From Hyphomonadaceae bacterium (GTDB taxonomy: Bacteria > Pseudomonadota > Alphaproteobacteria > Caulobacterales > Aquidulcibacteraceae): a DNA stretch of 64,000 nucleotides. The notes under the pieces are model-generated. The model was not told the DNA's origin. It did not search any database and was given only the letters and a program-made list of their open reading frames with translations. The position numbers were made by a program, and so were the translations under genes. Within the stretch, counting starts at the first letter, position 1. Every line of letters starts with the position of its first letter. Location: the NCBI GenBank assembly GCA_019636095.1, contig JAHBYF010000001.1:558001-622000 (forward strand), read 5' to 3'. Positions 63,257 through 64,000 of this stretch are shown piece after piece.

Positions 63257-64000
63257 TGTGGGCCTGCGAGATTCGTCAGCAAGAGACGCCAATGTGTGAG
63301 CCCATTGTAAAAACTATCAACTGGCACGCGCTCGTTGAGGCCGTGTGCGAAATCATCACTATCGCCAATGAAAATGGCGCCGACACCGTACGTTGGGATC
63401 CCCGCGGCGCGGAAGAACAAGCCGTCGGTGGCGCCAGCCGACATGTAGGGAGAAATGACGGCGTCGGGATATGACGTGTGCACGGCGCGCGCGGCTGCTT
63501 GCATGACATCGGCTCGCAACGGCGAGGCGTCACTGGAGTTCGAGGGACCTAGCGGCTCGACCGTTACCTTGCTTCCCGCAATGGCGCGCAGTTCGGCAAG
63601 CACGTCCGCCGTGGCCACGCCTGGAAAGATCCGACAGTTCACTGTGGCGCTGGCGCTCTGTGGCAGCGCGTTCTCAGCATGTCCGCCAGTCAGCATCGTT
63701 GCGACGCAGGTCGTGCGCATCATCGATGACAGAGAGACGTTGTGCGAAAGCGTGCGTGCGGCGATCCGGTCACCCGGATGTTCCGCGAAACGGCGCAACG
63801 CAGCGCCTTCAGGGCCCGAAAATACCGTGGCCGCATTCCGGAAGCTTTCAATCGTGGTGTCGTTCCACATCACCGGGAATTGGAACTCACGCAGACGTGC
63901 GAGTGCGTCGCCGAGGTCGTAGATGGCGTTGTCCTCGCGCGGCTGCGAAGAATGGCCGCCGGGATTGCGCGCGGTGAAAGTGAAGCTGGCGTAGGTTTTT
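63253..64000 (-). CDS. M20-family peptidase (5' end outside window)
   Basis: The frame is open from the right edge to TGA at 63253-63255, so the N-terminal half is absent from the window. The visible part starts with KTYASFTFTARNPGGHSSQPR, the dimerisation-domain start of M20 peptidases, and has VNCRIFPGVATADVLAELR and the C-terminal MSAGATDGLFFRAAGIPTYGVG that carries the metal/substrate region. Around 249 codons are seen. It probably hydrolyses peptides or N-acyl amino acids. It is coupled to the following exported protein gene. Confidence 0.88.
   Translation of the reverse strand, partial: KTYASFTFTARNPGGHSSQPREDNAIYDLGDALARLREFQFPVMWNDTTIESFRNAATVFSGPEGAALRRFAEHPGDRIAARTLSHNVSLSSMMRTTCVATMLTGGHAENALPQSASATVNCRIFPGVATADVLAELRAIAGSKVTVEPLGPSNSSDASPLRADVMQAAARAVHTSYPDAVISPYMSAGATDGLFFRAAGIPTYGVGAIFIGDSDDFAHGLNERVPVDSFYNGLTHWRLLLTNLAGPQ

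Overview
The window is a GC-rich, densely packed chromosomal segment of an alphaproteobacterium. A Caulobacterales/Hyphomonadales-like relative is the best guess. Supporting signs are the secA / PPIase-lipoprotein / argJ arrangement, an alphaproteobacterial-style heat-shock leader, an ornithine decarboxylase with a structured leader RNA, GluQ, an OprO/P-type porin with pst genes, and palindromic repeats of types common in this class. The organism assignment is inference. I see no phage, plasmid, rRNA, tRNA or CRISPR. Both ends cut genes: a Gfo/Idh/MocA oxidoreductase on the left and an M20 peptidase on the right.

Positions 1-22300 are mainly central sugar and envelope-precursor metabolism. 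glmS and glmM (divergent) lead towards UDP-GlcNAc. pgi, a phosphomannomutase/phosphoglucomutase, galE, ugd and a UDP-glucuronate decarboxylase (UXS) can connect Glc-6-P and Glc-1-P to UDP-Gal, UDP-GlcA and UDP-xylose; the UTP-glucose uridylyltransferase is not here. kdsD and kdsA are two steps of Kdo synthesis. Mixed in are gpmA, a RibD-like deaminase, a cysteine-free Tag-like glycosylase, a DUF4242-cyclase fusion, and an asparagine synthetase carrying an in-frame palindromic repeat.

Positions 22300-34700 are mixed housekeeping and accessory genes: an exported M20 hydrolase, a TPR protein, a cold-shock protein, GST-like proteins, and a small heat-shock protein with both an RpoH-type promoter and a ROSE-like RNA thermometer. 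There is also an exported methyltransferase-like lipoprotein, an SCP2/lipase/epimerase run, and a YCII protein next to an internally deleted ECF sigma factor.

Positions 34700-39830 form a polyamine neighbourhood. A deoxyhypusine-synthase-family enzyme (probable homospermidine synthase) and a PLP decarboxylase of the ornithine/lysine type are both on the minus strand, separated by a plus-strand SDR and a serine hydrolase. The decarboxylase leader holds two copies of one hairpin motif 119 nt apart, the best candidate for a ligand-sensing RNA here (possibly the orphan speF motif). Positions 39900-44600 hold a phosphate-uptake block (porin, pstS, pstC, pstA) under a possible Pho box, without pstB or phoU. 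A glycolipid-type glycosyltransferase follows.

Positions 45880-64000 carry putA, small membrane proteins, a serine hydrolase, gluQ, an esterase, an HNH protein, a lone Flp pilin overlapping a MutT-type hydrolase, argJ, a PPIase lipoprotein and secA. Start-stop overlaps of 1-4 bases are frequent and suggest translational coupling.
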